From an uncultured Burkholderiales bacterium (lineage in GTDB: Bacteria; Pseudomonadota; Gammaproteobacteria; Burkholderiales; Burkholderiaceae_C): 64,000 nt of DNA. Location of the stretch: contig CAIZHQ010000015.1 in the NCBI GenBank assembly GCA_903932865.1, positions 248,001-312,000 on the forward strand, read 5' to 3'. Positions within the stretch are counted from its first letter, which is position 1. Every line of letters begins with the position of its first letter. Shown here piece by piece: positions 49,678-60,729 of the stretch. The position numbers and the translations under genes were made by a program. The notes beneath the pieces were generated by a model, which did not search any database, had not been told where the DNA came from, and saw only the letters and a program-made list of their open reading frames with translations.

Positions 49678-50637
49678 TCAAATGTCCGCCAGCAAGGCGT
49701 AGGGCAGCGGCATCATTTCCAGTGCAGGGCCTTGCGCATCGCCAGCCCGCCATCCAGTCTGCTGGCTTTCCAGCGTGCCGCTGACCAGCGCATCAAAGCC
49801 CTGACCATCGGGCCTGGCTGCGCTCAGCACCACGGTGGCGCAAGGCTGCTCGAGGTCGGTGGGCGTGAAGATGTCTTGCCCGGCGCTCAAGGCCACTGGG
49901 CTGTGCGCCCGTGTCGTACGGCGCTTGAGCGTGCCGCGAAACTGGCTGCGGGCCACGACTTCCTGACCGGGGTAGCAGCCTTTTTTGAAGTTGACGCCGC
50001 CCACCGATTCGTAATTGAGCATTTGGGGCACAAAGGCCTCGAACAGCGGTTGGGTCACCAGCGTCACGCCGCTCATGACTTCGGACCAGGACCACACTTC
50101 GGTGGACAGCTCTGCTCCGGTCGGCAGTGCTTGCGATGGCGCGCCGAGCCACAGGGCGCGGGGCACATGGCTGTCGCCCAGTACAGCGGGATAAAGGGCC
50201 ACAGCGTGCGATTGATCTCGGGTCATGGTCTGCCAGGGGGACGCATCGCCCATCACAGCCCGAGCGCTGTCGCCCAGCAAACCGCGCAATTGCCATTGTC
50301 CGGTGGCATCACTCAGTTTGACCTTGGCCCGCAGTACAAACATGGACAGGCGCTTGAGGGTTTGGGCCAGCAAATCGAAGCTCATGATCAACAAAACAGT
50401 GTCGGGCGCGGTTTTGATGACGACAAAGCTGGCCTGGATCCGACCCTTGGCCGAACAAAAAGCCGCCAAGCGCGATTGGCCCACGGGCAAGAGCAACACG
50501 TCATTGCTCAGTTGGTTGTGCAAAAAGTTGGCGGCGTCTTCGCCTTGGGCTTGGATCAGGCCCAGTTGGGGCAGAGTGGCAACGCCCTGAAGCTGGGCCG
50601 CAAATTGGTCGATGGAGGCGCTGGCTGAAGTGGTCAT
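49678..50637 (-). CDS. ygfZ: Folate-binding protein YgfZ
   Basis: 319 residues from ATG 50637 (frames running further upstream lack family similarity). Aminomethyltransferase-like fold, with the YgfZ signature KGCYPGQEVVARSQFRG and conserved C221. YgfZ binds tetrahydrofolate and helps maintain 4Fe-4S enzymes such as MiaB. Divergent from mltG, the usual betaproteobacterial arrangement. Confidence 0.95.
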   Translation of the reverse strand: MTTSASASIDQFAAQLQGVATLPQLGLIQAQGEDAANFLHNQLSNDVLLLPVGQSRLAAFCSAKGRIQASFVVIKTAPDTVLLIMSFDLLAQTLKRLSMFVLRAKVKLSDATGQWQLRGLLGDSARAVMGDASPWQTMTRDQSHAVALYPAVLGDSHVPRALWLGAPSQALPTGAELSTEVWSWSEVMSGVTLVTQPLFEAFVPQMLNYESVGGVNFKKGCYPGQEVVARSQFRGTLKRRTTRAHSPVALSAGQDIFTPTDLEQPCATVVLSAARPDGQGFDALVSGTLESQQTGWRAGDAQGPALEMMPLPYALLADI

Positions 50638-50785
50638 GGTGGTCGGTGAGTGATGAGCCCCGCTGGCAAGGCCCTCGGAATTCAATGGGGGGCGAATAGG
50701 GCCACAGATCAAAGGCTGTAAGGTCTCAATTATGATCAACCGCCAGAGTCAGTCGGCTCTGTGCGGACATTTTTTAGGGTTCCGG

Positions 50786-51805
50786 GTGATCAAAGCTTTG
50801 TTCAAGGGCTTGGTGGGTTTGGTCGTGCTGGCCTTGGCACTGGCCGCTGCCGCTTATTTTTGGGTACAAGCCCCCATGCCCCTGCGTGCGCCAGCGGCCA
50901 CCCCGGTCGATTTGTCGATTGAGCCGGGCACATCGGCCAAAGCCATTGCGCAGGCTGTGGCCGATGCCGGCGTGGACACGCCGCCCACCTTGCTGTACGC
51001 CTGGTTCCGTCTGTCGGGCCAGTCGCGCCAAATGCGGGCCGGAAGTTATGAAATTGCCCCAGGCACATCACCCGAGCGCTTGCTGAGCATGTTGGTGCGG
51101 GGCGAAGAAAGCCTGCGCAGCGTGACGATTGTGGAGGGCTGGAACTGGCGGCAAGTGCGCCAGACCTTGGCGAAGGCCGAGCACCTCCAACCCGACAGCC
51201 GGTCGCTGGACGATGCGGCCTTGATGGCGCAGCTGGGACGTCCCGGCGTGGCACCGGAAGGGCGTTTTTATCCGGACACCTATTCGTATGCCAAGGGCGC
51301 CAGTGACTTGGCTGTGCTGCAACGCGCGCTCAAATCCATGGACAAGCACTTGCAAGAGGCCTGGCAAGCCCGCTTGCCGGGTGTTTCGCTCAAGTCCGCC
51401 GAGGAGGCCCTGATATTGGCGAGCATTGTGGAAAAAGAAACGGGTCAGGGCGTGGACCGACCGCTGATTTCTGGCGTGTTCAACAACCGCATGCGCATCG
51501 GGATGCGTTTGCAGACCGACCCGACGGTGATTTATGGTTTGGGCGCAGCCTTTGACGGCAACCTGCGCCGCATTCATTTGCAGACCGACAACCCTTGGAA
51601 CACCTACACCCGGAGCGGCTTGCCACCCACCCCCATAGCCATGCCCGGCAAGGCGGCTTTGTTGGCGGCAGTGCAGCCCGCCAAGACCCAGGCGCTGTAC
51701 TTTGTGGCCAAAGGCGACGGCAGCAGCCACTTCAGCGCCACGCTGGACGAGCACAACCGGGCGATCAACCGTTACCAGCGCGGCATCCAAACGGCCAAGG
51801 ATTGA
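50786..51805 (+). CDS. mltG: Endolytic murein transglycosylase
   Basis: 339 residues from GTG 50786, which puts a transmembrane helix (LVGLVVLALALAAAAYFW) right after the start; ATG 50732 would add 18 atypical residues. LysM-like part (GTSAKAIAQAVADAGV) followed by the YceG catalytic domain with the active Glu in ILASIVEKETGQ and DNPWNTYTRSGLPPTPI. Cuts nascent glycan strands at the inner membrane, setting chain length. First gene of mltG-tmk-holB-tatD. Confidence 0.93.
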   Translation: MIKALFKGLVGLVVLALALAAAAYFWVQAPMPLRAPAATPVDLSIEPGTSAKAIAQAVADAGVDTPPTLLYAWFRLSGQSRQMRAGSYEIAPGTSPERLLSMLVRGEESLRSVTIVEGWNWRQVRQTLAKAEHLQPDSRSLDDAALMAQLGRPGVAPEGRFYPDTYSYAKGASDLAVLQRALKSMDKHLQEAWQARLPGVSLKSAEEALILASIVEKETGQGVDRPLISGVFNNRMRIGMRLQTDPTVIYGLGAAFDGNLRRIHLQTDNPWNTYTRSGLPPTPIAMPGKAALLAAVQPAKTQALYFVAKGDGSSHFSATLDEHNRAINRYQRGIQTAKD

Positions 51806-51853
51806 AGGTGGGCTTGAGCCTGCGACAATTGGGTTTTCCATATTTCACACACC

Positions 51854-52495
51854 ATGACACGCGGTTTGTTCATCAGTTTTGAAGGCATCGACGGTGCGGG
51901 CAAGTCCACGCACATCGCCCGCGTGACCGAACTGTTTCGCCAAGCGGGCAAGGCGGTGGTGCTGACCCGTGAGCCGGGCGGCACGCCTGTGTCTGAAAAG
52001 CTGCGCGAATTGGTGCTGCACGAACCCATGGACGCGCTCACCGAAGCGCTGTTGATGTTCGCGGCGCGCCGTGAGCACTTGGTACAAGTGATCGAGCCCG
52101 CGTTGGCCCGGGGTGATGTGGTGCTTTGTGACCGTTTCACCGACGCTACTTTTGCCTATCAAGGGGGTGGACGTGGTTTTGACTGGCAGGTACTGGTCCA
52201 GTTGGAGCGCATGGTGCAGGCCTTGCCCGATGGTGCTTTGCGCCAGCCCGAGCTGACCGTGTGGTTTGATTTGGACCCGCACATCGCTGCGCAGCGCCTG
52301 GCCTCCGCCCGTGTACCGGACAAATTTGAATCTCAGCCAGCCGATTTTTTTTCCGCTGTGCGCGCCGGTTATGCCAAGCGCCAAACCGAAATGCCCGAGC
52401 GATTTGCACGCATCGACGCGGCCCAAAGCCTGGATGCCGTGGGCGCTGAGGTGGGCCGTGTGGTTTCCGACTGGCTGAAACAACTTACCCCATGA
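51854..52495 (+). CDS. tmk: Thymidylate kinase
   Basis: 213 residues. Phosphorylates dTMP to dTDP. P-loop [11 protein letters not shown] (K17), [16 protein letters not shown] and [16 protein letters not shown] are all standard. 48 nt behind mltG and overlapping holB by ATGA. Confidence 0.97.
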   Translation: MTRGLFISFEGIDGAGKSTHIARVTELFRQAGKAVVLTREPGGTPVSEKLRELVLHEPMDALTEALLMFAARREHLVQVIEPALARGDVVLCDRFTDATFAYQGGGRGFDWQVLVQLERMVQALPDGALRQPELTVWFDLDPHIAAQRLASARVPDKFESQPADFFSAVRAGYAKRQTEMPERFARIDAAQSLDAVGAEVGRVVSDWLKQLTP

Positions 52496-53496
52496 CCGCC
52501 GTTTTGAATGCACCGTGGATTGCACGCCAAGCCACCGAGTTGCTGGCCCAACGCGGCCATGCCTGGTTGCTGCAAGGCCCTTCGGGTTTAGGCCAGTACG
52601 AATTGGCGCTGGCCTTGGTGTCTGCCTGGCTTTGCGAAAAACCCACAGTGCAGGGCGCATGTGGCGACTGCCCAAGCTGCCATGCGGTGGCGGTGCGCAC
52701 CCACGCCGACTTGGCTGTGCTGATGCCCGAAACGGTGATGATCGAGCTGGGTTGGCCATTGTCTGAAAAAGCCCAAGACGAGATCGACAAGAAAACCCGC
52801 AAGCCCAGCAAAGAGATCCGGGTGGATGCCATGCGCGATGCGGTGGAGTTTTCTCAACGCACCGATGCGCGGGGGCGCGGCAAGGCGGTGCTGGTGTTCC
52901 CGGCCGAGCGCATGAACACCATCACGGCCAACGCTTTGCTCAAAACCTTGGAAGAGCCGCCCGGCGATGTGCGCTTTGTGCTGGCCACCGAAGCGGTGCA
53001 CATGCTGCTGCCCACTATTCGCAGCCGCTGCTTGGCCCACACCATGAAGTGGCCCGAGGCCGATGAGGCCTTGAGATGGCTGAGCGGGCAGGGCGTGCCC
53101 GCCGCTGTCGCGCAAGACTTGCTGCGCAGTGCGGGCGGTCGTCCCTCCGATGTGCTGCGACAGGCGGAATCGGGCTTGTCGCCCGATTGGTGGGCTGCTT
53201 TGCCCAAGGCCATGCGTCAGGGCGATTCTCGCCATCTGGCTGACCTGAGCCCTGCACAAGCCATCGACGCCTTGCAAAAGCTTTGCCACGATTTGGTGTT
53301 GCGAGAGTCGGGCGCTGCACCGCGCTTTTTTGAGGCCACACAATTGCCACCCAACCAAGCTTCCGTGTTGGTGCTGACCGATTGGTTCAAGCGGTTGATG
53401 CAATCTGCTCGCACGGCCGAGCACCCTTTCAATGCCGGGCTGATGCTGGAAGCCCTGACCGCCGATGCCCAACAAACCCTGCTCTCCAAGGGCTGA
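52492..53496 (+). CDS. holB: DNA polymerase III delta' subunit
   Basis: 334 residues. Clamp-loader subunit. The P-loop is degenerate as in other delta' proteins (GPSGLGQ, with Q35 in place of Lys), and the zinc module CGDCPSCH is present, followed by SRC-like region [23 protein letters not shown] and IRSRC. Coupled to tmk (ATGA) and followed 3 nt later by tatD. Confidence 0.96.
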   Translation: MTAVLNAPWIARQATELLAQRGHAWLLQGPSGLGQYELALALVSAWLCEKPTVQGACGDCPSCHAVAVRTHADLAVLMPETVMIELGWPLSEKAQDEIDKKTRKPSKEIRVDAMRDAVEFSQRTDARGRGKAVLVFPAERMNTITANALLKTLEEPPGDVRFVLATEAVHMLLPTIRSRCLAHTMKWPEADEALRWLSGQGVPAAVAQDLLRSAGGRPSDVLRQAESGLSPDWWAALPKAMRQGDSRHLADLSPAQAIDALQKLCHDLVLRESGAAPRFFEATQLPPNQASVLVLTDWFKRLMQSARTAEHPFNAGLMLEALTADAQQTLLSKG

Positions 53497-53499
53497 GCC

Positions 53500-54306
53500 A
53501 TGTACACCGACTCGCACTGCCACTTGAATTTTCCCGAGCTGATGAGCCAGCTGGACAGCATCCAGCAGGCCATGGTGGCCGCCCAAGTGACCCGCGCCTT
53601 GGTCATTTGCACGACCCTGGAAAAGTTTGACGAGGTGCACAACCTGGCCATGGCCCACGACAACATGTGGGCCACCGTGGGTGTGCACCCCGACAACGAA
53701 GGCGTGCGCGAGCCGTGCTTGCAGGATTTGCTGGACGGCGCAGCCCGACCCAAAGTGGTGGCCATTGGCGAGACGGGTCTGGATTACTACCAAATGGACG
53801 AGCGCAAAGGCGGGCGTACCGTTGCGGACATGGAATGGCAGCGTGAGCGTTTCCGCACCCACATCCGCGCAGCACGGCAGACCGGTTTGCCTCTGGTGAT
53901 CCACACACGCCAAGCTTCGGATGACACCATCGCCATCTTGAAGGAAGAAGGTGAAACTGGTGGAGCAGGGTGCGCGGGCGGTGTCTTTCATTGCTTCACC
54001 GAAAGCCAAGAGGTCGCCAGGGCAGCCCTCGATTTAGGTTTTTACATTTCCCTGTCGGGTATTTTGACCTTCAAGACCGCTGCCGATTTGCGGGAAGTGG
54101 CCAAATTCGTGCCTGATGACCGCCTGTTGATCGAGACAGACAGTCCTTATTTGGCCCCTGTCCCATACCGCGGCAAACTCAACAACCCTTCTTATGTGCC
54201 CTTTGTTGCCAAACTGTTGGGCGAGTTGCGCGGCTGCAGTTCCGAGGCGATTGGTGATTTAACCACCCAAAATTTCCTGAAATTGTTTGTTAAACCAGCG
54301 GTTTGA
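53500..54306 (+). CDS. TatD-family metal-dependent DNase
   Basis: 268 residues, TIM-barrel hydrolase of the TatD/YcfH type. Metal ligands: H6 and H8 in DSHCHLNF, Glu in IGETGLDYY, His in LVIHTRQ, His in GVFHCFTES and Asp in IETDSPYLAPVPYRG. YcfH sits next to holB in many proteobacteria. D-aminoacyl-tRNA deacylase or 3'-exonuclease activity is reported for relatives. Confidence 0.94.
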   Translation: MYTDSHCHLNFPELMSQLDSIQQAMVAAQVTRALVICTTLEKFDEVHNLAMAHDNMWATVGVHPDNEGVREPCLQDLLDGAARPKVVAIGETGLDYYQMDERKGGRTVADMEWQRERFRTHIRAARQTGLPLVIHTRQASDDTIAILKEEGETGGAGCAGGVFHCFTESQEVARAALDLGFYISLSGILTFKTAADLREVAKFVPDDRLLIETDSPYLAPVPYRGKLNNPSYVPFVAKLLGELRGCSSEAIGDLTTQNFLKLFVKPAV

Positions 54307-54310
54307 ATTC

Positions 54311-55036
54311 ATGATTTACTTTAATAATATTAAAAAAGTCATTGTCATTATTGGACTAAGTTGCTCATCATTTCTTTCAAATGCCGGCGCTTACGAGGAT
54401 TTTTTCAAAGCGGTTCAGTTGGACAACGTTCGCACTGTTCAGGCCTTGCTTCAACGTGGCTTTGACCCCAATACGGTCAACCCTGAGGGCGTTCCGGCCT
54501 TGATGCTTGCGGTGCGTCAACCATCGCTGAAGGTGGCCGATTTGCTGGCCAGTTGGCCAAAAACCAAAACCGAGTTGCGCAACGACAAGGACGAAAGTGT
54601 GTTGATGCTGGCTGCCCTCAAGGGCCATTTCAGCTTGGTACAAAAATTGGTTGAACATGATGCCGATGTGAACAAAACTGGCTGGACACCTTTGCATTAC
54701 GCAGCGTCTGCTGGCCATGTGCAAATCATCGAGTACTTGCTGGAGCACAGCGCCTACATCGACGCGGAGTCGCCCAACGGCACCACGCCACTGATGATGG
54801 CCGCCATGTACGGCAGCCCTGAAGCTGTCAAGGTGTTGATTCAGGCGGGGGCTGATTTGCACCTCAAAAACCAACTGGGTCTGAGCGCTTTGGATTTTGC
54901 GTTGCGCGGACAACGCCAAAATTCCAAGGAACTCATTGAAACTGGATTGTCCCGTCTGGCAGCTCGTCAAAACCAGGCCACATCCAACTTGGGCCAGCAA
55001 AAACCTGCAGCACCCAAGTCATTCCCAGCCAAGTGA
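54311..55036 (+). CDS. Exported ankyrin-repeat protein
   Basis: 241 residues from ATG 54311. The N-terminus (IYFNNIKKVIVIIGLSCSSFLSNAGA) is a signal peptide and its DNA is noticeably AT-rich compared with the rest. Mature residues 28-200 are about five ankyrin repeats, for example GWTPLHYAASAGHVQIIEYLLEHSAYIDA and NGTTPLMMAAMYGSPEAVKVLIQAGADL. Probably a periplasmic protein-binding module; partner unknown. It starts 4 nt after tatD. Confidence 0.9.
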   Translation: MIYFNNIKKVIVIIGLSCSSFLSNAGAYEDFFKAVQLDNVRTVQALLQRGFDPNTVNPEGVPALMLAVRQPSLKVADLLASWPKTKTELRNDKDESVLMLAALKGHFSLVQKLVEHDADVNKTGWTPLHYAASAGHVQIIEYLLEHSAYIDAESPNGTTPLMMAAMYGSPEAVKVLIQAGADLHLKNQLGLSALDFALRGQRQNSKELIETGLSRLAARQNQATSNLGQQKPAAPKSFPAK

Positions 55037-55105
55037 TCGTATTGGGGGCGTTTGGTGAAATCACTTTACTTTTATTCAATACGATGTATATTATGTAAAG
55101 TGATC
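55031..55105. repeat. Interleaved inverted repeats after the ankyrin gene
   Basis: ATCGTATTG (55036-55044) pairs perfectly with CAATACGAT (55077-55085), and ATCACTTTAC (55060-55069) pairs perfectly with GTAAAGTGAT (55095-55104). The arms alternate, which in RNA is a pseudoknot layout. AAGTGATC also occurs as a direct repeat (55031-55038 and 55098-55105), so the second arm could pair with either copy. The segment is AT-rich and begins in the ankyrin stop codon. Role unknown. Confidence 0.65.
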
Positions 55106-55211
55106 ATAATCCAGCATCACGCTTCACATCTCTAAAATGACCATGGGGAAATCTGAACGACATCGAGACCCACATGATCACGGAGAGATCAGATCATTGA
55201 ACATGATGGGT

Positions 55212-57689
55212 TCAGGGCGTCAGCACCAAACTGTGAACAGACGTGCTTTTTTGTTGCAGCGGGCGGTAATGGCCCGCAGCCCAAGCGCTGGCCATCGAGC
55301 GGCTTCGGTTATCAAACACATGGCCTGATTGTCCCGTTTGGTAAATGAAGACCGATTGATCAGGATCGGCCAGGTCATAAACCGCACGCATCGAAGCCGC
55401 ATGGCGGTTGGCAAAAGGCTCCTTCAGGTCATTGGCCCAATACTGACCGACGTTCACAGTGAACAAGTCCCCTGCACTTTCAGTGCGCACATCAAACAAG
55501 GTGTTGAGCAAGGGCACTTTGCCAAAGGGCTTGTGGCTGCTGATGGCCGGATGCCAGGCTCCCCATCGCCAGGTGAGCATGTTCTGGCCTTGTTGAGCTG
55601 CAATGCGGGACAAAGCGCGGTCGAGTGCAGCAGACACTTGCCCTGGGCAACCTGGAGCACCACACCAAAATGCGTCTGAGCGCTTCAAGATGCCCTCCAC
55701 CGCCGCACGAAAATGGCGTTTGCCATAAAGCGCCTGGAAACGCTCGGTACCCAAATGCGGCATCAGCAAACCACGCGTCAACTCGTCGGCCCAAACGTTG
55801 AAAACCAGCGCAGCAGCGCTGTCCGCTGTCATTTGGCCGTCAAATGTGCGGAGCATTTTAAGAGCTGGTTTGCCCATTGGGTGTTGAGGCTTGGCAGTAA
55901 TAACGACGGGCAGCAGCGCTTTCGCACCCAGAGACATGACGTCGTTTTGGATGGCTTGGAGGCTTTCGCGGCTGTGTTGGGGACTGGCGGCCAGCAACTG
56001 TTCAATGCGTTCAAAACGCTCCGGCGTGGTCCAGTCACCTCCTACAAAATGCGCATAGCCCGGTGGCAAGATGTTCTGGTTGGCGGTGGCGTGCCAGCCT
56101 TTGGCTTCAATGGCTTGGCGATTCACTGCAGGGTTTTGTGCTGTGGGCAACCAACCGGTCCAGTCGTATTGGGCCAACCAGCCGGGGGCAGGAGCCACCC
56201 CCCGAATATCGTTTTGTGGCGAGCGTGTGGGCAGTTTGCCAACGGCCTGAAAAGCCACATCACCCAGCGTGTCGGCCATGACCACGCTTTGCATGGGCGC
56301 ATGGTTGTCGGTGAAGGCTTTTTGCAGTTCGGGGACGGTTTGCGCCCAGTTGGTGAGCATGCCCGCTTCGACGGTTTTGTTGTCTTCGGTCAAAGCAGAC
56401 CAGCGCAGGCTGATGACATAGCGCTTGGCATCGATCAGGCCGCGGTATTGTGGCTGTACATCGCTGATGACCGGGCCATGCCGCGTGCTGCGCACTTGCA
56501 GGATCACATCGCCCTGCCCTTTGACGCGGATGGATTCGGCACGTTCCTCAAACGCCGCCCAGCCGGAAGGGGTGCGGTACTGGCCGGGTTTGGCTGCGTC
56601 CAGCTGTTCCAAATACAGGTCCTGAACGTCAGGGCCGGTGTTGGTGAAACCCCAACTTACACCTTGGGTACGGCCCAGCACCACAAATGGCAAACCGGGC
56701 AAAGTGGCCCCGATCACATCCAGTGCGGGGTGTTGATGCCCACCGGGTAATTCTCCTGCAGGTGCTTTGAGGTGCGCGAAATACCAGATGGCTGGCGAAC
56801 TCAAAGCCAAGTGCGGATCGTTGGCCAACAGGGGCTTGCCGCTGACGGTGCGGCTGCCGGGCACCACCCAGTTGTTGCTGCCTTTGCCTTCCAAAATGCC
56901 CACATCGCGCACCCAATCGGCCGACCATTGGGCCAAAGCGTTCGAGGCAGGCTGGATGGCCGAAGCGGTTTTGTCCTTGGAGGCGTACACACCCAGCTCG
57001 GCATACAAGGCCGGCAAGTCCACTGCAGAAACGGGTTTTTCACCCGGGTAAGGCGGCATGAGCTGCCACAGTTGCTCATGCTTGAGCACCTGCGAGGCGG
57101 ACAAACGGGCGAATTCCTGCCCCCAGTTGCCGCCCAAATCGAGGGCCATCATCAGCGCCCAGCCCACACTGTCTTCGGGCGACCAGGCTTGGCCTTTGGG
57201 GCCACCGGCTACGGTGCCGAGGATCTTGAATTCAGGTGATGGCCTGACGGCGCCACTTTGCCAAGCGTGATGAATGCCCTCGGAATAGGCCTGCAGGGCC
57301 GCTTGCGTTGCGGGCGATAAACCCTTCAATTGTTTTTGCGCCATGCCGATGATGCCCAGCGTTCGCATGAGTTTGTCGGTGTCAAGCGTGGCCGCGCCCA
57401 GAATCTCAGACAACTCACCGCGCATCAGGCGGCGGTTGAATTCAAGCTGCCAGCCGCGCTCTTGGGCGTGCACAAATCCCAGTGCGCGCCAAGTGTCCAA
57501 GGCAGTGGCGCCTTCGATGTGCGTCACATCTGCGGCATCGCGGGTGATGTTGACCGGGGCACTCAAACCCGCCAGCTTGAGCTGTCCGTTGAGTTGCGGC
57601 ATGCTGCGCAGCAAGTGGACGGCCAATACGCCGCCCGCCACCAGCAAAGCGGCCAGCAGCAGCAAAACAAGTCTTCCGATCCATTTCAT
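55212..57689 (-). CDS. Penicillin acylase-family Ntn hydrolase
   Basis: 825 residues. An N-terminal membrane/signal segment (LVLLLLAALLVAGGVLAVHLL), alpha-subunit region, and the autocatalytic cleavage site before S271 in GKGSNNWVVPGSR, which becomes the N-terminal nucleophile of the beta chain. Conserved Asn and Asp positions (LLANDPHLALSSPAIWY, SWGFTNTGPDVQDLY) are present. Periplasmic amidase acting on penicillins, acyl-homoserine lactones or other N-acyl compounds; the substrate cannot be told. Convergent with the ankyrin gene. Confidence 0.93.
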   Translation of the reverse strand: MKWIGRLVLLLLAALLVAGGVLAVHLLRSMPQLNGQLKLAGLSAPVNITRDAADVTHIEGATALDTWRALGFVHAQERGWQLEFNRRLMRGELSEILGAATLDTDKLMRTLGIIGMAQKQLKGLSPATQAALQAYSEGIHHAWQSGAVRPSPEFKILGTVAGGPKGQAWSPEDSVGWALMMALDLGGNWGQEFARLSASQVLKHEQLWQLMPPYPGEKPVSAVDLPALYAELGVYASKDKTASAIQPASNALAQWSADWVRDVGILEGKGSNNWVVPGSRTVSGKPLLANDPHLALSSPAIWYFAHLKAPAGELPGGHQHPALDVIGATLPGLPFVVLGRTQGVSWGFTNTGPDVQDLYLEQLDAAKPGQYRTPSGWAAFEERAESIRVKGQGDVILQVRSTRHGPVISDVQPQYRGLIDAKRYVISLRWSALTEDNKTVEAGMLTNWAQTVPELQKAFTDNHAPMQSVVMADTLGDVAFQAVGKLPTRSPQNDIRGVAPAPGWLAQYDWTGWLPTAQNPAVNRQAIEAKGWHATANQNILPPGYAHFVGGDWTTPERFERIEQLLAASPQHSRESLQAIQNDVMSLGAKALLPVVITAKPQHPMGKPALKMLRTFDGQMTADSAAALVFNVWADELTRGLLMPHLGTERFQALYGKRHFRAAVEGILKRSDAFWCGAPGCPGQVSAALDRALSRIAAQQGQNMLTWRWGAWHPAISSHKPFGKVPLLNTLFDVRTESAGDLFTVNVGQYWANDLKEPFANRHAASMRAVYDLADPDQSVFIYQTGQSGHVFDNRSRSMASAWAAGHYRPLQQKSTSVHSLVLTP

Positions 57690-57766
57690 GGGTGTCTCCG
57701 TGCGGGCGATGGGTGCGCCTCTTGGGTGGCTCGCTCAGACCTTCATTCAAGGTCATCCTTCTGGCT

Positions 57767-58678
57767 TTAAATGTGGCCCCAAACCATCAGCGCGTCACGC
57801 CCTTCGGTGACAAGGTCGACCTCGGCGCCCACGGGCAGCAACACCTTGGTCGCCACATGGCCAAAAGGCAAACCGGTGAGAACCGGGGCATTGATCTGGC
57901 CGCGCAGCCACTCAATCACCGTGGCCAGCTTGAAGCCTTTGTCGTGCGAGGGCACCAGCTTGTAGTTGGTGAATTGACCGATCAACACCGCTTTTTGTTG
58001 GGACAACACGCCAGAATGCAGCAGCTGGGTCAGCATGCGCTCAACACGGTAAGGGTGCTCTCCCACGTCTTCGAGGAACAGCACCCCGCCCTTGATTTGG
58101 GGGAAAAACGGTGTACCCAGCAGCGAGTTCAGCACCGTGAGGTTGCCGCCCCACAGCGGCGCGTCCTTCACCAGCACGCGGCGCTCGGCCTCAGACTTTG
58201 GCAATTGCCAACCGGTGCCCTCACCCTGCTCCAACAGAAGATCGTCAAAGCAAGCCTGCATGATGTCATCGGGTTCTTGTTCAGGACCAAAGTCTTCACC
58301 TAAAGCTGGTCCTTGCCAGCTGATGCGCCCGGTCTTGGCATAAACGGCTTGGTTGAAGGCGGTGAAGTCGCTCAAGCCCACAAACTGCGTGCCGCCATCG
58401 ATGGCCTTGGCAATGGCTTTGTAGGGCAAGCTGGGCAGGATGCGCGTGAGGCCGTAGCCGCCGCGAGAAATCAGGGCCACATCGGCGCCACTGGCCGCAG
58501 CACGGGTGATGGCTGCGATGCGCGTGGCGTCGTCACCGGCAAAGCGCATGTGGGTGTCGAGGGCTGATTTGTCTACTTCCACCTCATGGCCTTGGGCTTT
58601 CAGGCGCTTGATGCCACACCGAAAAGCGGCTTTATCGCGCACAGCGCTGGAGGGGGAAAAAATATAGATGTGGGCCAT
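57767..58678 (-). CDS. ldcA: LD-carboxypeptidase (peptidase S66)
   Basis: 303 residues. Cleaves the terminal D-Ala from murein tetrapeptides during recycling. S66 signatures: IFSPSSAVRD, SRGGYGLTRILP, nucleophile S103 in FVGLSDFTAFN, Glu in LFLEDVGEHPYRVERML and His in GLPFGHVATK. No signal peptide, consistent with cytosolic LdcA. It follows the TadA fusion gene on the same strand by 15 nt. Confidence 0.94.
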   Translation of the reverse strand: MAHIYIFSPSSAVRDKAAFRCGIKRLKAQGHEVEVDKSALDTHMRFAGDDATRIAAITRAAASGADVALISRGGYGLTRILPSLPYKAIAKAIDGGTQFVGLSDFTAFNQAVYAKTGRISWQGPALGEDFGPEQEPDDIMQACFDDLLLEQGEGTGWQLPKSEAERRVLVKDAPLWGGNLTVLNSLLGTPFFPQIKGGVLFLEDVGEHPYRVERMLTQLLHSGVLSQQKAVLIGQFTNYKLVPSHDKGFKLATVIEWLRGQINAPVLTGLPFGHVATKVLLPVGAEVDLVTEGRDALMVWGHI

Positions 58679-58693
58679 GGCACTTGTTCTTTT

Positions 58694-60684
<1,991 letters not shown>

Positions 60685-60690
60685 GCAAAC

Positions 60691-60696
60691 ACTGTA
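60691..60696 (-). promoter_or_regulatory. -10-like box of the PaiB gene
   Basis: The minus strand reads TACAGT, 6 nt before the ATG at 60684, just behind the guaA terminator. No -35 is evident, as the hairpin occupies that place. Confidence 0.3.
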
Positions 60697-60703
60697 CCAA
60701 AAC

Positions 60704-60725
60704 AAAGGCACCCGAAGGTGCCTTT
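60704..60725 (-). terminator. Intrinsic terminator of guaA
   Basis: AAAGGCACC and GGTGCCTTT pair around CGAA; on the minus strand the loop is TTCG closed by C-G (cUUCGg), followed by a T-rich stretch. It begins 5 nt behind the guaA stop. T tracts on both strands could make it bidirectional. Confidence 0.88.
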
Positions 60726-60729
60726 TTTG

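Noticed and set aside
55137-55328. Short plus-strand ORF before the Ntn hydrolase stop
   Set aside because: Most of it is antisense to the hydrolase C-terminus; no SD and no recognisable product.
57738-57754. GACCTT/AAGGTC hairpin between the LD-carboxypeptidase and Ntn hydrolase genes
   Set aside because: Only 6 bp and no T-tract on either side; not a credible terminator.
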